Shown: one piece after another, positions 21,107 to 32,528 of the stretch
How the letters are laid out: each line of letters opens with the position of its first letter
Position numbering within the stretch: position 1 is the stretch's first letter
Origin: Harmothoe impar
Taxonomy: Eukaryota > Annelida > Polychaeta > Phyllodocida > Polynoidae
DNA length: 64,000 nt
Assembly (NCBI GenBank): GCA_947462335.1
Contig: OX381720.1
Coordinates: 69,501 to 133,500, forward strand
Direction: 5' to 3'
Notes under the pieces: generated by a model
Told to the model about the DNA's origin: nothing
Databases searched by the model: none
The model's input: the letters and a program-made list of their open reading frames with translations, nothing else
Made by a program: the position numbers and the translations under genes

Positions 21107-21918
21107 TCAGGACCCCATTGGAAAGGTTTCTTTCCTTCTACCCGGAGTCCAGTGAGCTAGAGCCTGCATAAGCTGAGCTATTCTGGCATACCCTGGTAGG
21201 AAGTCCCTGTAGTAGCTACAGAAGCCAAGGAAAGACCGTATGTCTTTAGGTCCTTCCAGCTTTTCCCATTCAGACACAACATTTAGCTTTTCGGGATCTG
21301 CCTTAACGCCCTCAGTGGATATTACCCGACCAAGATAGTTGATTGAAGTCCTGAATAGGTGACACTTCTTTGGTTTCAATTTCAAACCATTGGTTATCAA
21401 CCTCTTGAAAATTTTGGCTAAGGTAGCCAGGCACGAATCAAAGGTTTTCCCAAATACAATCACGTCGTCCAGGTACACCAAACATTCCTTCCATAACAGG
21501 TCACTCAACAAAGATTCCATCATGGCTTCGAATGTTGCAGGGGCGTTACACATCCCGAACGGCATCACATTGTATTGAAAAAGACCGACATGGCTCGAAA
21601 AAGCTGTCTTTTCCTGATCCTCATCATTCATTCCAACCTGCCAGTATCCGGATTGTAAAGCCAGCGAACAGAACCATTGGTTTCCGCCCAGGGAATCAAA
21701 AGTCTCGTCTATACGGATTCGAATCCCTGCATTGCAAGAGGATAGGAGTTTTTCTTTGTGCAACCATTCAACTTTCGATAGTCGATACAGAAGCAAATTG
21801 TGCCGTCTTTCTTAGTTACCATCTGAACAGGACTGGACCAGGGGCTAGTGCTGGGAACAATCACCCATAATCTCAGCTGATCAGCGATTTCCTTCTCGGC
21901 CATCAATTTCTTCTTCAA
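21107..21918 (-). pseudogene. E1 reverse transcriptase
   Basis: The minus strand carries the RT blocks in two overlapping frames: [26 protein letters not shown] (21709-21918 frame; positions about 13-38), then FCSLALQSGYWQVGM, QYNVMPFGMCNAPATFE, CLVYLDDVIVFG (YxDD intact) and FLGFCSYYRDFLPGYARIA. The first catalytic Asp (normally in LDLxSGYWQ) appears as Ala in LALQSGYW. The frame break near 21720-21796 and this change make it inactive. Confidence 0.88.
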
Positions 21919-22309
21919 AGGTAGTCATCTATAAGGGATCTTGAAAGGTACAGCATCGTTTGTATTGATTGAATGTAGCACTATATCAGTTAAGCCCAAC
22001 CCAGTGGGCTCCCCGAATGCTACATCGTACTTCATCATCGTCTCAACTGATCTTTCTGCTACCCCGTCACCAGGCTAGAATCGTCCACCAACTTCTGGAG
22101 TTCTGGACGCATATCAAACATCCCTTTAAGGTTCGGTTTGGTATCTTCTGCGAGTATACTGGTGCTTGCCTGTGCAATGATCACCTGCCCCACGGGAGTA
22201 CCTTTCATCAGATAACCGACTTCACCTCCAGGATTCGAAATAGGAATTAAATTCCTGCTGCCACTGCCAACGAAAGAATCTGCACTCTAGAGTCCAATGG
22301 ACGCCACTC
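21919..22309 (-). other. E1 gag-pol junction with protease missing
   Basis: The translation gives linker-like sequence (GQVIIAQASTSILAED; FGEPTGLGLTDIVLH) leading into RT. No DTG/DSG protease motif is found here or in gag, so the protease domain has been deleted or has decayed. Confidence 0.5.
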
Positions 22310-23664
22310 TCACTGGAACTGTGGGTCATCTAATTGCCATCTTGGTCTAGCCCTTTGTAAGAGACCTTGCAGTTCCAGGCCAAACACACAATTAAACTCA
22401 TTTGGCTTTTGAGTCCTTTTTCGAAACAACCCAAGCGGATCCTCATTACCCACATTACCGATCAGGTAACTGGCGCATTCCACCAATTGGGTAAACGATC
22501 CGGCACCATGCATCTTTCTCCATCTCGAAACAGCTAGCTTGCCAGGTCCATTTCTCAATGCCCGAAGCAGCTTGTCCAACGATTTCTGCTCTGACCACCG
22601 ATTGTACCTCATGTCGTCCATGAAGTCTGCAAACCAATCCTGCCATGGCTGTCTGCCTGTAAAAGGAACAGGAGTGCTCGCAGTGCGCCCTGCAGCATTG
22701 TGGTTGTCCCTGTGTAACATGCGAGACTGCTCAATGCTCCAATCTACGATATCAGCATTATCAGCTTGTCTGCTAACACAGTCAACCCCCATCTCAGCAA
22801 TGCAGGGATTCGAATCGTAAATCAACTTCATCCCTGGGGACATTGATTCACGTCGAGAGACTCGTCTACCTGCATTTGTAGGAGATCTCCCTGTCCTCCT
22901 AGTGGAGGCACTTGAATGTTCATTCGGATCAGATCTCAAAGATCTATCACTCGAACCGAAACGGCTTGGTCTCTCTCGAGAGCTTGACCAGCTGGGGGGA
23001 TTCGAATAGTCATCATCGTATGGCGTTGAGGGTTGTCCACGTAGTGACGACCTTCCATCCAAATCACCTGTATTGATGGTCACCCTTCTCGATCTTCCTC
23101 TGGATGAGGCAGCAGTACCACCCCCACCAGACGTTGAGTCATAGATCCCATCATTGACATGATCGAACCCCGAAAAGCCACTTCGAGTTGCCTCATTTTC
23201 TTGTTTCAAATGTAAATCTTGCAGTTCCTGGGTGACACGGTCCTTCTCTTTGATCATCGCCTTGGTTGCTTCTCTGATTGTCTCATGGTGTTTGTCTGAT
23301 TCTTGTACAGTCTTGTCCTGTCGTCGTTCAAGAACCTCAGTCCGTCGTCGTAAGGCATCTTGCTGATGAGAGAACTGATCTTCCATATGTACCAGCTTTC
23401 GCCAAGCGGTTCTGTTTCTCCATTGTCGCGCTGTCCAACTCCTCATTCTTGCTACGGAGTTGCGCCAACCGATGACTCTTTGGCTTCAAACTCTGCATTC
23501 ATCCTGTTCATCTCTGCAATCCTTGCTTCCTCGAATCGATTCTTCTCTTCGGCGAAGTGACGTCGTGTCACTTCTTGCCTCTGGTGTCGCTCAGCATGCA
23601 GAATGCTCATGCCTTGTGTTGGCATAGGAGCAATGTGTTTCTTCGAACCGCCAGTCTCGAACAA
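22310..23664 (-). pseudogene. E1 Gag-like protein
   Basis: Two overlapping minus-strand frames. The N-terminal part (23452-23664 and about 23100-23446) is a long coiled coil rich in Arg, Glu and Gln. The middle is Ser/Arg-rich. The C-terminal 120 residues look like a Ty3-type capsid: VPFTGRQPWQDWFADFM ... LDKLLRALRNGPGKLAVSRW. No CCHC knuckle is seen before the frame ends, so the nucleocapsid part is missing together with the protease. It would assemble the particle. Confidence 0.7.
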
Positions 23665-23815
23665 TGAATCCTCTAGGTTCGTCCCTAGATCTTTTCGAAT
23701 AGAATCAGGATTGCCTCTCCTTGGTTCTGGTGTGGAATTCGAAGTGTTGCTCCACCCTTTGCCTGTTCAGCCATGTTCACCCGAACCGACTGTGCTATTC
23801 TGTGTTTCACCCGAA

Positions 23816-23831
23816 CTGGTCCCGGCACCAA
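23816..23831 (-). promoter_or_regulatory. E1 primer-binding site
   Basis: On the minus strand TGGTGCCGGGACCAG starts one base after the LTR end. The starting TGG matches a tRNA CCA tail, and the rest would pair with a tRNA ending GGTCCCGGCACCA. I do not assign the tRNA. Confidence 0.7.
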
Positions 23832-24165
23832 TGAAGGGGTTGTGGAAGTATCACGCGAACACAGGTTCCTAATTCTGTTTGAATGCAACAGGTTTATTCA
23901 GTCTCGATCACAGCCTTAAAGTAACACGAAGGTTTGCTCGGTTCACTTGGTTTAAAGATGTACAGCGTTCTACCGGTAGTTCGAAGTCAGCGGAGCTGGA
24001 TGATCTAGTCCTGAGCCAGCATGACTGGTGCAGGAGCCAGAGGGTGGGAGGGGTGTAGGTGCCCCGATCGAAAAGGTAACAAAGGTATCGAAAGGTGTGG
24101 GTCAGAGCTCGTCCTGGGACGAAGTCCCTGAGGTAGCCAACCTCGGCCTGATATATCCTTAGCAC
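23832..24165 (-). repeat. E1 5' LTR, first part
   Basis: Matches the 5069-6090 LTR from TGAAGGGGTTGTGGAAG through GGTAGCCAACCTCGGCC. It lacks the solo LTR found in the other copy. It is interrupted at 24165 and resumes at 28516. Confidence 0.88.
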
Positions 24166-25149
24166 AACCATAGCGTACTGATGCGGGGTGTAAAAACGGC
24201 CCTCCAAACGACAGTGCTTTCTAGTATGGGCCCCCCAGAACGTACTGATGTGGAGAGTAAAAGGGGCCCTCAAAACGCCAGTGCTTTATGTCAGGGGGCT
24301 ACCACAGCGTACTGTTGTGGGGAGTAAAAGGGGCCCTCCAGATGCCAGGATTTCCGAGGCTAGATAGCCCCAAACGCCAGGGTTTTTTGCATTTTTCATC
24401 CACTTTGATTCTAAATAATTTCATGAAAGGGAACATAGGGAAATACCAGATTGACATATTGAAATAACACATACATTGCCTTTGTTTTTGCAGAAAAAAG
24501 GAGTATACTACTTAATTACATCTGCATATTAATTAGTCCTAAAATATGGCAATTAGCTAATTGTGTCAACATATCAAAATACATGCCATTTTCAAGATGA
24601 GCTTATCATATGATTCATTTGATGAACTTTATCACTAAGCAGCTTATAGCACAGGGGAAGACGTCAAGTAGTGTAACTATGTTGGAATACATTAATTTAA
24701 GCGTTGCTCTTGCCCATTATTGAGTTAATTGTTAATTAAATCAAATACGTTTTAGTACGTTTCGGCTATTCTGTTCTGAATTTGGCTTATCATTTAGAAA
24801 ACGTTTTATCATGTTCTGGCATTATCAAATATGTCTCATCAATGCTAAATACGTTTTATTACGTTCTGGCAGTTTGACTGGACATTCTATCATTGCTTTA
24901 ATTCAACGTTCTAGAATGTATTCATTTCAACAATTATTTTCTACAGAACGTTCAAATACGTTCTGGCATGAGCAAATGCATAGGTAGGGACAGAATACAA
25001 AGAAATATAACAATTTTCATTCCCCTTATATCTGTTGGGGAGTTCTGTGTACTATATATAGCTTACAGTGCATCTGCTCTCTGTAACTGTGATTTGGGAC
25101 TTGCTCTCTGCTGACTGGTAAACTACCACAATGTCGATGTATTAGCCAT

Positions 25150-26290
25150 GACGTTTTATGGGGGTACAGGGTACGAGATCATGTAACAGTACCTGAACAG
25201 ATCGTGCCAGATCACTTGACATAGGGGTACATTTACCAAATAGTGTGAGATAGGGGCACATAGTACAAGAGCACGTCACATGAAGAATATTTGGTGGTAT
25301 CAGGTGCAAACATGGCTTGAGTAACACATGATCTTGACTAAATCATGCTCGCAGGTACGACCATGAATACAGCATATAGGTACCTAAATATATTGGGTTT
25401 ATGGAGTAACAGTCTCCAGGCCATGTTTATTACGATTACTATGTAACTGTATTAATCAAACCTAATAAACACATTTTGAAAAAAGGGTACCTTGTACCTG
25501 CCCACGTGACATAGGTCTACAAGGCAGCAGCCCATGTTACATTTGGCTACTAGACTAATTAACTTAGCGTTACATCTTACCAGACAACGTCCAAGTGGGC
25601 ACAGAACATTGAATCAACATTGATAACTAATGCCAATGCTGATTCAACATTGATTCAATATTGGACTGAATTTTGTGCCCACTATGGTGATATAGGGCTA
25701 CATGTTCGAATCAATTTCAATTTGATTGTTTATTATACTGAACAGAACATTCTACAAATTAACACAGATAGCAACAGTCTCCTCAGTTGGAATATAAGAA
25801 GGATTAATTCCTTAATAGTAACATTCATTATGACATTGATACATCAGACCACCTGACAAAGGAGTATCTTGTACCAGGCCATGTGACATATGGGTACATG
25901 GTAAAAGAGCATCTGATATATGGTACTAGGTACTAGATCATGTGACAGAGGGATGGGGGTGCAGAGGGGTCCCCCCCTGAGGTCGGAATGTCGCCGAAAT
26001 TAAGGCCCCCAGGTCGCAAGGTCGTTTTTTTGGACCCTTTATCCTTAACTCAATTTTGGGCAAAAGTCGCCAGGTTGCTCTCATTATTGTGCCAGGTCGC
26101 CAGGTTGCCTGGAAAACGGCCCAGGTCGCCAGGTCGCTTTTTACCCCTCTGGAGCCACAGGGATACATGGTACCAGAGCATGTGTCATAGGAATGTATGG
26201 TACCAGACAATGTGACATAGGGTACATGGTACCAGACCACGTGATATAGTACCAGACCATGTGACACAGGGGCACAATGGACCAGACCAT
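25150..26290. repeat. Degenerate ~30-bp minisatellite (CATGTGACATAGGGGTACATGGTACCAGA-like)
   Basis: Phrases such as ACCAGACCATGTGACATAG and GGGTACATGGTACC recur irregularly, most regularly at 26160-26290, and again at 26820-26880. Spacing is loose, so this is an old decayed array. The 25955-26158 MITE lies in it. Confidence 0.65.
25955..26158. mobile_element. ~203-bp MITE (CGACC family), copy 2
   Basis: The reverse-complement counterpart of 12790-12991, from GGGGGTGCAGAGGGG to CCCCTCTGGAGCCAC, flanked by AGGGAT at 25949-25954 and 26159-26164. It confirms the element ends and a 6-bp target duplication. Confidence 0.85.
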
Positions 26291-26919
26291 GTGATATTCC
26301 ATTCTCCCCGCAGAGTCTCTGCCACGTGCCTTATGTATCTCTGCTTTCACCTGGTCACGTGGTGTCAATGTATAATATTAGGGGACCGTGGCGTACAAAA
26401 TTTGGGCGCAGAACTATAATATTTGGCTACAGCTTTTTAACATATTTCCACCTACAAGTCGATTCATTTATGTCATATTTTGACTAAATATGAAAACTAT
26501 GACATTGAATAGCATAACAAATCTGTATGAGTTCAGATATTTGTGGGTAGATCCCAGAAAAAAGTCCTGCTGCATGACAGAACACTGTGTAGTCTGCCCC
26601 AACATTTTCGGAGCCTCCAAAAGACCCATATGCTAAGATTGTCTCTAACGTACATTAGTCATTTAAAATGCAGGACCCTGACGTCATGTGCCGACATCGA
26701 TGTCATCACGTGACCAGTCGGCGGCAGAGATATAAACCTAGATCTCTGCTGGGAGAGTGGTGATATTCGCGAAAATTAAAAGTCTGAATTTTTGTATGCT
26801 CGCATAAAATACCTTTACAGTACCACATCATGTGACATGGGGGTACAATGTACCAGACCATGTGACATAGGGCTGCATAGAACTATACCTTATTACAGGA
26901 CTTGAGGTAGCTGGTACGA

Positions 26920-27150
26920 TCCTTTGTAAGAATAGAGAAGAAATAACGTACCGCCCAGGGGTGCGGTACGTTTTCCCGTACTGCACCTACGTGTGGTATG
27001 CTTTTTGCAGCTCTAGACCAATCAAAAGACAGCATTTTGGGCAATGGCGGCAATGTAAATAAAGCAGCAGATGATGTGAAGGACATTGGTACATCTGCCT
27101 TATAATGTCAGATGTACCTCTGTTTGGTACGGGCAGACGTGAACCCATCA
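26920..27150. repeat. Dispersed repeat shared with 39420-39720 (inverted)
   Basis: TGCAGCTCTAGACCAATCA, CAATGGCGGCAATGTAAA and CCTCTGTTTGGTAC match the reverse complement of the 39420-39720 block with substitutions and small gaps. Non-coding; class unknown. Confidence 0.6.
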
Positions 27151-27224
27151 TACAATATTAGCTATAATGACGTAGTACATTGTACCAGGGCACATAACAC
27201 CTAGGAGTATGCGGGACCACGCCA

Positions 27225-27420
27225 CATGACTTAACCCTTTGAGGACAGGCATAATGCATTATTGCATTATGCCTGTTGTTGTGATGATGCATTACAGTGT
27301 TCAGACACTCTCGAAGGGTCAGCATGAGGCAACAGTGCAGCACTGGCGAGTTACTCTCCAAGGCTGCATTGGTGCATTATGACGACAAATATCATCATTG
27401 AGCAACGTCCATGCTTAAGG
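27225..27420. mobile_element. MITE-like repeat with TTAACCCTTTNAGGAC end
   Basis: Starts CTTAACCCTTTGAGGACAGG and carries CAGCACTGGCGAGTTACTC and GGTGCATTATGACGACAAAT. Similar blocks are at 38635-38815 and 40985-41240. The right end here has diverged. The TTAA-type end suggests a piggyBac-like origin, but that is inference. Confidence 0.5.
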
Positions 27421-27689
27421 TGGCCAGCGGGTATGGCAAACAAGTGCATTGCACAGTTCAGCTGATATTTTGACGTAGGTGACGGTGGGAAGAGACATGC
27501 AGTTTGACACAGTGTTCCATGCATGTCTCATGATGTTTTTAACGAATTACGATTTTGCAATAAGCTTTGTGCATATCTGTGAGAAGTAAAGAAAATAATC
27601 TATTATATTTGTATCATTGATACATGCTTGACATCAAATGTAACCTATTCTATATATATATGTTTCTAGGAAAAGTAAGTAGAAAACAT

Positions 27690-27900
27690 CTGGTCCAGAG
27701 CTTGGCTTGAACCACCCATCCTCTGATGCTTAGGCATGAATGGAACCATCATGCTATATGGAGACATACTTTGATAATTTTCGCCATAAGTGCCATAAAC
27801 CAGCTAAAATCTTTACCCATTTACTCTACTGGGTGGTATGAGTAAGTATCGAACTCACAACCTTCTGATCTCTTGCACTATGCATCAGACAGAGAGGGCA
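27690..27900 (-). repeat. Two tRNA-like SINE segments
   Basis: Minus-strand GGGTGGTTCAAGCC (near 27708) and GTGAGTTCGATACT (near 27855) look like B boxes with A-box-like sequence upstream in each. No intact tRNA cloverleaf is evident. Confidence 0.35.
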
Positions 27901-28515
27901 CAGAGCCAGATGGTGTACAGTACCTATTAAAGAGTTTAAATTGCCTTCCTGTGACCAGTGCACATTCCCTTACCCTTTTTTTTTCAAAGCACAAAAACCA
28001 TGTAAATTTGCTCGGGACCATATATTGCAAACACACTTCCTGGATAGATGATTTTATAAAAAATATTGTAGCAGAGGATCAGACAAACATAGTTAATTTA
28101 TTTAGTCATACTATATGATCCTACCATAGGTTACTTATACTTTGAAGTAAAATATCTCAGAATGTAGCTCGGGACCCGCCCTTTTTTTGTCTATTTTTGG
28201 ATACTACATGTATATGCACTTAGGGTATTTAATAACAGAAGTACCAAAACGCTCCAAAACGTTTTGGTTTTCCAACTAGAGCTTCCAGATTGGGACAATG
28301 CGTAATATGCAGGGCAATTTATATTATATAAAGAGGAAAATCAATCCTTCAATACACATCAGCACACTATAGAAGCCAAAAACTTGAAAAATCCATTACA
28401 CATAGTACGTTCTGGCAGCCCCTGACATAAAGCACTGGCATTTGGAGGGCCATTTTTACACCCCACATCAATACGTTATGGCAGCCCTAGGACAGAAAGC
28501 ACTGGCGCTCCTAAG

Positions 28516-28641
28516 GATATATCCTGAGCACGGACCAAGCCGTGTCGACGTTGCTTAGGTGTTGCCACCTAGTGTCCGAAGGAGGCACTTCCCGCTCTGA
28601 CTCCACGGACCCATATGTACACGTATTATTCGTGCCCCTAC
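28516..28641 (-). repeat. E1 5' LTR, second part
   Basis: Resumes the LTR (GAGCACGGACCAAGC ... GTTGCCACCTAGTGTCCG ... GCCCCTACA). The LTR ends at 28641 and LINE sequence follows after the GTAT duplication. Confidence 0.88.
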
Positions 28642-29827
28642 AGTATTATGTACAATAATTCCTCCATACTCAAGATGGGCCAGTATTCTAGACTGGTAAA
28701 TAGCAAAGGCTTGTCTGTATAACATGAACCTTCTGAGTCTACCAAATATACATAGTTTATTGGCTGATTTGGATCTCATTTGATTAATGTGTTTGTCAAA
28801 TTTTAATTCTTGATCTAATTTAATTCCTAAATAGTTATATTGCTCTACGTATTCTAATGGGCTATTATTTAAAACTAAATTTGGTAGTCTGAAGTTCTGG
28901 AAGTGTTTTTGACTGCCGAATTTCATGGCTTGGGATTTCTAAGTATTGACAGTTAGAATTTAACATTGCATCAGCGTGGTAATTAATCCAAATCATCCTG
29001 AATTTTCCTATAGACTGTTACAGGGTCTTTGTCACATGCATAAATGGCTGTGTCATCAGCGTAGGAACTCATGTGTGTATTCTGACAAAAACCATCTATG
29101 TCTATATCAAAAAGAGAAAGGGTCCCAAAATAGACCCCTGTGGTACTCCACATAAAAGATATGCCTCACTTGAGGTAATGCCATTTGCAACTGAGCGTTG
29201 TGATCCATTATGTAAATAGCTCTTTATGCAATTCAATATATTACAATTATTACCCAGCGGTTGACATTTAGAAAGCAGTATAGCATGATTAACCACGTCA
29301 AAAGCTTTGGACATGTCAATAAAGGTTGCTATTGTAAAATTATCTTCATTAATGTTAAGAAATAACTGGTATGTAAGGTCTGCTACTGTACAGACTGTAG
29401 AATGCTCCTTTCTGAAGCCCCCTTGTTTGGGGTTTAATAAGTTGTTAGATTCCAAATAGTGAGATATAAAAGTATGAATCATTCTTTCAAAGACTTTGCC
29501 TGGCAGGGGTATTTGCGAGATGGGTCTGTAATTAGTCACATTTGCTCTGTCGTCAGGCTTGGGTAGAGGGGTGACTAAGGCTTTTTTCCAAGCTGTAGGG
29601 AAGGTAGAACTTACAAGTGAGAGATTGAATAGGAAAGCAAATTTATCAGGAATGGCAAAGAAAGGCATCTTTAATAACTTTAGAGGAGATAGAGGGAATA
29701 GCTGAGGATTTTTTCAATATTTATTGTTTTGGCTGCAGCAATTATAGTTTCTGGAGTAATAATTAAATCAGGGATTTCTAAGTTAGTGGTAGTACCAGCA
29801 TATGTCCATGGTGTGTTGAAATTATTA
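28642..29827 (-). pseudogene. LINE reverse transcriptase (CR1/Jockey-like)
   Basis: The minus strand carries NYRPISQIPLPGKVFERMI, then FRKEHSTVCTVADL, FIDMSKAFDVVNH (first catalytic Asp region), GVPQGSILGPFLFLI and, after a frameshift near 29100, SSYADDTAIYA (catalytic YADD). The C-terminal YNYLGIKLDQELKFDKHI block and YQSRILAHLEYG lead straight to the 3' fragment at 5068. The YADD box and the general pattern suit CR1/L2/Jockey-type LINEs. Frameshifts at about 29100 and 28930 show decay. It would nick target DNA and copy its RNA in place. Confidence 0.9.
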
Positions 29828-31605
29828 CTGTAAATATATAAATTTTCGCTCAGTACTAATTTTCAGGGCTGAAAGTTGACTATGTCAAAAAAAACTTGAT
29901 AATATAACATACCTCCTAACTACATTATAGAACACTATGAATGTTTATGTATCTTTAGATACATATCTAGTGCTGTGCTGCAGGATTTGTTATGTCTATA
30001 TTCTCCTGGACATCATCTCCTGCTGAGGAGAAGCATTTGTCATGTCCATGTGGTCATGGACGTTATCTCCTGCTAAGGAGAATGGGAAATCTGTCCATAC
30101 ACTCTCATACATAGCACCTTAGTTTCAGTGGCTAAGCCTCATGTGAAGTGTGTAAATACATAGGACTGTAGAGGAGAGAGAGGGCTTCAAGCTTTCTCAA
30201 GAAAACTTGAAATTGGCTGAGAAAAACTTGACACTGAGATCAGTGTGGTGAAGCTGGTCTGTGTATGTGTAGGACCAATGAGGATAAACCAGTGATAATT
30301 CTGCTGTCTTATTATAGGATTACACACATAAAATAAGTTTGATCGAGTTTATATTGAGTAATTAAAAGATATCTCGAGAGAGCCTACAGCTAAATATCCT
30401 GATTATTGTATATGTAGATATTTTTGCGTGTGTACATTTTCGAGAATTTGCTAAAAAGGGCATTTTCGCTGGTACTAAAATTCGTGAATTTCAGAGATTT
30501 GGCGATTCGATTGAATACAGTTTATATATTCGCTCTGTACATATTTTCACGGATATCTAAAAATTATTTTTTTGTGATTGAAAAAAGCACTTGATTTCAG
30601 GGGAAAACTTGCAGACTTTCATCACTGCATTGTAGCTATTGTAGAAGCAGAAACCACATCCATATAGATTTTTTTTTTCTTAAAACAAGTGGTTTGTCTG
30701 CCAGTCGAGTATAAAAATCAAATTTTCTTGAAATGAGGAAATTATTTTTGGTTGTGTATTAACTTATGAATGCACATCAATCGAACAATGTAAGTAATTT
30801 AATGCTGCATGATATTTGAGTACAATTAGATGAAAAAACATTAAATGCATTTAATGAAAAAAACATTAAATGCCACTGCACTCCCTAGGGGCTGAGACGC
30901 CTCCCCTACCCACACATAGAAGTGGAAAAAAACCCTGCCTCTCTCTTTCCTGATCAGATTGATATTGCCCCCCCCTACAAAAGAGGCATTGTTAGATGTA
31001 TCATTTGTAATTAGTGCTGAATAATTGGGGGGAAAACAACTTTAATAACACTTTTTGTTTTGGACCATATAATCCTTTATAAGGCAGCTCAAAAAAAAAA
31101 GTGGTTTCTCATCACCAAGGTCTGAAATGTCTGACGAGGGAGGATTTTTTTTTTTCTTTTTTTTTTTCTACTCGGAGGCCAAAATGTATAGTATAATCCA
31201 CGTTTTTCTGGCCAAAAATTAAAAGTTTATTGGATAAGAATTAATTGATCTTAAAAAGTGGGGAAAATTTAAGTTATTTCTATACCAACGCATTGCTGGC
31301 ACTATTAGCTTTAATTTGATACCAAATATGACCAATCTTGTCCATTTTTATCAGGTGTTTCATCAAAATTTGGCAAAAAAAAAAAGAAGAGTTCTCCTCA
31401 AAAACCGGATTTTTATGATGTGCGCGGTGATGAGAAACCATTTTATTTTGTTAAATGGCCTAATTGTCCGATTTACAAACTGTAAAAACTGACATATAGC
31501 TGAGGATTTTCTCCTCACAGGTGCGCGAAAAAAAGTTTGCGCGAAAATGTCCTTCCATGTGATGTGCGCAAAAATTTAGCTGCGCAAAAATATGTACGTT
31601 TACAG
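29828..31605. mobile_element. 1.78-kb TA-flanked non-autonomous DNA transposon in the LINE
   Basis: The inverted ends CAGTA/TACTG are extended: TACTGTAAATATATAAATTTT at the left (29826) and, in reverse complement, TACTGTAAACGTACATATTTTT at the right (31607). TA is duplicated on both sides. Removing the element with one TA restores the LINE frame (GPKFA joins NNFNTPW), so the boundaries are exact. No transposase is seen. It shares a block (31087-31440) with the 55370-56895 region. Confidence 0.88.
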
Positions 31606-32510
31606 TAGCAAATTTGGGACCTATACCAACAAAGTAGTTATTTATATGCTCAGCTGTATCAGCTTTAGGCATAGGGGCACCGCTGACTTGATCAATTAGA
31701 CATATAGAGTTAGTAGTACATTTGTTAGGTAAAAATTCTTTCAGCTTTTTCCAAAAGGTTTTGTTATCTTCATCCTTATAGTCTTGTACTTAACCCTATT
31801 CAGGCAAACTTGTTCTGGCAGCCAGGCTTCATTTTACTGAATGATTTTTAACTTAAGAGCCGGGGTAAGCCATGGTTCATCCTTAGCTTTGATTTGATGA
31901 TGTTTTATTGGGCACATAATATTAAGGTGAGTCTCAATGGCAGTCAAAATAATATCCCATGCCCTTTTAGGGCATTGAGTACTATGTAGAGAGGTCCAAT
32001 CATAGTTTACTAGAGCATTCCTTAAGGTGTCAGCATTGTAATTTCTGTATGAGCAGCCTAAAAATTGTGGAGTTGGATATTTTATATTTATCTTTTATTT
32101 AGTAATAAGGATTAGGTGGTGATCACTAAATTTGTAATTTAAAACTCTGGCATTAGAGATAAATCTACAGTCAGAATAAGTCTAGAACGGCATTTTTTGT
32201 AGTGGGCACTGCAATGTATTGGGTGACCCCATATTCTTGCTCAACATCTAAGAGGGCATTGAATTTGTCATCCTCTTTATCTGAATAATTAATATTGATA
32301 TCACCCAGAAAGGTTAGGTCAGATAATGGGTCTAAATCTTTTATTTCCTTTAATGTTTCAAGCATAATTTTGGAAAATTCAGAAGGCCTGCCATTAGGAG
32401 GTCAATAGATAGTACCTAGTATCATATCAAGCTGTGAGGGTAAGATTATACGTACCCATAGCATTTCAACATCTTTATTAGATACATTTAGCTGGGTTTA
32501 CCCTGCTTGG
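31606..32510 (-). pseudogene. LINE endonuclease C-terminal part and linker to RT
   Basis: Minus-strand frames read ILGTIYxPPNGRPSEF, then DLTFLGDININY (the GDxN block of the APE-type endonuclease), then TKNAVLDLF, and on through TFWKKLKEFL and TAEHINNYFVGIGPKFA toward RT. The N-terminal half of the endonuclease, with its catalytic Glu, is missing between 32510 and the SGNH segment. Several frameshifts. It would have nicked the target site. Confidence 0.8.
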
Positions 32511-32528
32511 GTATATGTAATACCATCC

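Larger units (their letters stand above)
24166..28515. mobile_element. 4.35-kb element with tandem ~65-bp units in inverted ends
   Basis: It splits the E1 LTR. Its left end carries three tandem units of about 67 bp (ACGTACTGATGTGGGG..GTAAAA..GGCCCTC..GCCAGTGCTTT). The right end carries at least two of the same units in reverse orientation, so the ends form a composite inverted repeat. The flanks repeat GATATATCCTNAGCAC (24150-24165 and 28516-28531, one mismatch), unusually long for a transposon duplication. The interior has no transposase; it holds ACGTTCTGGC repeats (24745-24970), CATGTGACATAGGGGTAC repeats (about 25150-26290 and 26820-26880), a MITE and dispersed repeats. Class not assigned. 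Confidence 0.75.
5069..28641 (-). mobile_element. Ty3/Gypsy LTR retrotransposon E1 with ORF3, multiply invaded
   Basis: The element is read on the minus strand: 5' LTR (28641-23832, split), PBS, gag, RT, RNase H, integrase, ORF3, PPT, 3' LTR (6090-5069, carrying a solo LTR). Its ends are TGTAG...CTACA and it is flanked by GTAT on both sides (5065-5068 and 28642-28645). The flanks are adjacent parts of one LINE, which confirms the boundaries. Nested insertions (5305-5800, 8333-16115, 24166-28515) make up about 12.6 kb. Frameshifts, stops and loss of the protease region show it cannot move by itself. Integrase and the GPF-type C-terminus place it in Metaviridae (Ty3/Gypsy). Confidence 0.88.
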
